Source: Hydrogenophaga sp. (GTDB taxonomy: Bacteria; Pseudomonadota; Gammaproteobacteria; Burkholderiales; Burkholderiaceae_C). Taken from it: a DNA stretch of 35,313 nt. Numbering within the stretch: the stretch's first letter is position 1; each line of letters begins with the position of its first letter. Positions 33,886 to 35,313 of the stretch are shown one piece after another. The notes beneath the pieces are model-generated. The model saw only the letters and a list, made by a program, of their open reading frames with translations. It was not told the origin of the DNA and ran no database searches. The position numbers were made by a program, and so were the translations under genes. The DNA lies in assembly GCA_011391595.1 (NCBI GenBank), contig JAABQG010000037.1, forward strand, positions 1 through 35,313, written 5' to 3'.

Positions 33886-35313
33886 TGTTCACCAAAATCC
33901 TGATTGCAAACCGAGGCGAGATCGCCTGCCGTGTCGCTGCCACCGCCCGACGCATGGCCATCCGAACCGTGGCGGTGTATTCCGATGCGGACGCCCATGC
34001 CAAACATGTGGCGGCCTGCGACGAGTCGGTGCACATCGGCGGCAACGCACCGAAAGACAGCTACCTGCGCTGGGAGCGCATCATCGAGGCTGCCCAGGCC
34101 ACTGGCGCCCAGGCGATCCACCCGGGCTACGGTTTTCTCAGCGAGAACGAGGACTTCGCCCGTGCCTGTGCCGAGGCGGGTCTGGTCTTCATCGGCCCGC
34201 CGCCTTCGGCCATCAAGGACATGGGCCTGAAGGCCGAGTCCAAGCAGCTCATGGAGCGCGCCGGCGTGCCGCTGGTACCCGGCTACCACGGCGCCAACCA
34301 GGACGCGGCACTGCTGCAGGCCGAGGCCGACCGCATCGGTTACCCGGTGCTGATCAAGGCCAGCGCCGGCGGTGGGGGCAAGGGCATGCGCGCGGTGGAC
34401 AAGGCCGGGGACTTCCTGGCAGCGCTGGCGAGCTGCCAGCGCGAGGCGAAGAACAGCTTCGGCGACGAGGCGGTGCTGATCGAAAAGTACGTGCAGCGCC
34501 CGCGCCACATTGAAATCCAGGTGTTCGGCGACACCCAGGGCAATTACGTCTACCTGTTCGAGCGCGACTGCTCGGTGCAGCGTCGCCACCAGAAGGTGCT
34601 GGAGGAGGCGCCGGCCCCGGGCCTGAGCCCCGAGATGCGCGCCCAGATGGGCCTGGCGGCCGTGGCGGCGGCGCGCGCGGTGAAATACGTGGGCGCGGGC
34701 ACGGTGGAGTTCATCGTCGAGCAGCGTGATGGCGGCGAGCCGAGCGCCGCGCCGGGCCGCCCCGAGCCAGCGAGCGCCCCCTCGGGGGGCAGCGAGGACA
34801 CACCAGTGCCGAGCGTGGGGGCCAGCATGGCTTTCTTCTTCATGGAGATGAACACCCGTCTGCAGGTGGAACACCCGGTGACCGAAGCCATCACCGGGCA
34901 GGACCTGGTGGAGTGGCAGCTGCGCGTGGCCGCCGGCGAGCCGCTGCCGCTGACGCAGGACGAGCTGAAGATCCACGGCCATGCGATCGAGGCGCGCATC
35001 TGCGCCGAGAACCCCGACAACAACTTCCTGCCCGCCACCGGGACATTGCAGGTGTACCGCCTGCCGGAGTGCGTGGAGTTCCTGCCGCCGTTTGTCGGCG
35101 GCGAGAATGCGGCGCGCGGCGGGCAGGACGTGCGCGTCGATTCTGGCGTGCGGGAAGGCGATGTCATCAGCCCGTTCTACGACTCGATGGTGGCCAAGCT
35201 GATCGTGCACGGTGACACCCGCGAGCAGGCGCTGGCCCGGATGGACGCCGCGCTGGCCGCCACCCGGATCGTGGGTCTGGCGACCAATGTGCAGTTTTTG
35301 CGCCATGTGGTGG
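33885..35313 (+). CDS. liuD: Methylcrotonyl-CoA carboxylase, biotin carboxylase (alpha) subunit, 5' part
   Basis: The first 476 codons of the biotin-carboxylase/biotin-carrier subunit; the gene runs past the window end (family length is about 650-680 aa). The N-terminal domain begins MFTKILIANRGEIACRVAAT. The ATP-grasp glycine loop is SAGGGGKGMRA (about 160-170), and the active-site segment is FMEMNTRLQVEHPVTE with Glu ligand E321. Between VEFIVEQRDGGE (ligand E275) and MAFFFMEMNTR a 29-residue stretch (286-314, PSAAPGRPEPASAPSGGSED and nine more) is extra. It keeps the frame and is rich in Pro, Ala, Gly and Ser. The start overlaps the DUF4126 stop by one base. Biotin itself would attach downstream of the window. 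Confidence 0.93.
   Translation, partial: MFTKILIANRGEIACRVAATARRMAIRTVAVYSDADAHAKHVAACDESVHIGGNAPKDSYLRWERIIEAAQATGAQAIHPGYGFLSENEDFARACAEAGLVFIGPPPSAIKDMGLKAESKQLMERAGVPLVPGYHGANQDAALLQAEADRIGYPVLIKASAGGGGKGMRAVDKAGDFLAALASCQREAKNSFGDEAVLIEKYVQRPRHIEIQVFGDTQGNYVYLFERDCSVQRRHQKVLEEAPAPGLSPEMRAQMGLAAVAAARAVKYVGAGTVEFIVEQRDGGEPSAAPGRPEPASAPSGGSEDTPVPSVGASMAFFFMEMNTRLQVEHPVTEAITGQDLVEWQLRVAAGEPLPLTQDELKIHGHAIEARICAENPDNNFLPATGTLQVYRLPECVEFLPPFVGGENAARGGQDVRVDSGVREGDVISPFYDSMVAKLIVHGDTREQALARMDAALAATRIVGLATNVQFLRHVV
34740..34826 (+). repeat. GC-rich repeat-like insertion inside liuD
   Basis: An 87-nt in-frame block coding for 29 residues absent from homologues as remembered. It contains a GC hairpin (GCCCCC at 34776-34781 with GGGGGC at 34785-34790) and ends in GAGCGTGGGGG. 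The sequence resembles a GC-rich element often seen between genes in Comamonadaceae (from memory). It is the only copy noticed in this window. Confidence 0.7.

Overview
The window reads as chromosomal DNA of a betaproteobacterium, most likely family Comamonadaceae (order Burkholderiales). This rests on the rRNA, the gene order lnt-glyQ-glyS-gmhB, the divergent hppD/Lrp pair, and a leucine/isovalerate (liu) catabolic cluster carrying carbonic anhydrase and aceK. The DNA is GC-rich, about 68% in one hand-counted line of the liu region. The stretch next to the rRNA operon is visibly less so, about 50% in one hand-counted line of fadD. No phage, plasmid, CRISPR, transposase or tRNA gene was seen.

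Layout. 1-742: 3' end of an rRNA operon (23S tail, 5S, intrinsic terminator). 779-3254: minus-strand pair of a long-chain acyl-CoA synthetase (fadD) and a FFLEELY-motif protein. 3479-4366: an alpha/beta-hydrolase gene broken in at least four ways. 4458-6567: two orphan two-component proteins, REC plus a degenerate class III cyclase domain and REC plus Hpt. 6575-8290: hppD (tyrosine catabolism) divergent from an Lrp/AsnC regulator. 8521-16674: acetyltransferase, corC, lnt, glyQ, glyS, a gmhB homologue lacking its catalytic Asp, and a YgjP-type metallopeptidase.

16698-35313 is largely leucine and acyl-CoA catabolism. A metallo-beta-lactamase-fold hydrolase is divergent from a LiuR-like MerR regulator, with a perfect 22-bp palindrome between them that forms part of a strong predicted promoter. 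Then come a PaaI-type thioesterase, isovaleryl-CoA dehydrogenase (liuA), carbonic anhydrase, aceK, a thiolase, an SDR, an acyl-CoA dehydrogenase, a rhodanese-like protein, a YchJ-like protein and a HAD phosphatase. After a minus-strand GST and AraC regulator the cluster resumes with methylcrotonyl-CoA carboxylase beta (liuB), another acyl-CoA dehydrogenase, liuC, a DUF4126 membrane protein and the start of methylcrotonyl-CoA carboxylase alpha (liuD), cut by the window end. Together these would take isovaleryl-CoA towards HMG-CoA. AceK would fit control of carbon flow between the TCA cycle and the glyoxylate bypass when acetyl-CoA is the product.

The most unusual content is repetitive. A short dispersed element ([G/C]ATAGC, 9 nt, a 14-nt core near CCGTTCGACGCTGG, then about 10 nt and a T run) is present in six places. 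One copy is read in frame inside the YgjP-type gene, and another supplies the start codon of the HAD gene. A separate GC-rich element makes an in-frame 29-codon insertion in the active-site hairpin of the methylcrotonyl-CoA carboxylase biotin-carboxylase domain. A third, smaller inverted repeat (GGGACAGA...TCTGTC) flanks one acyl-CoA dehydrogenase gene.
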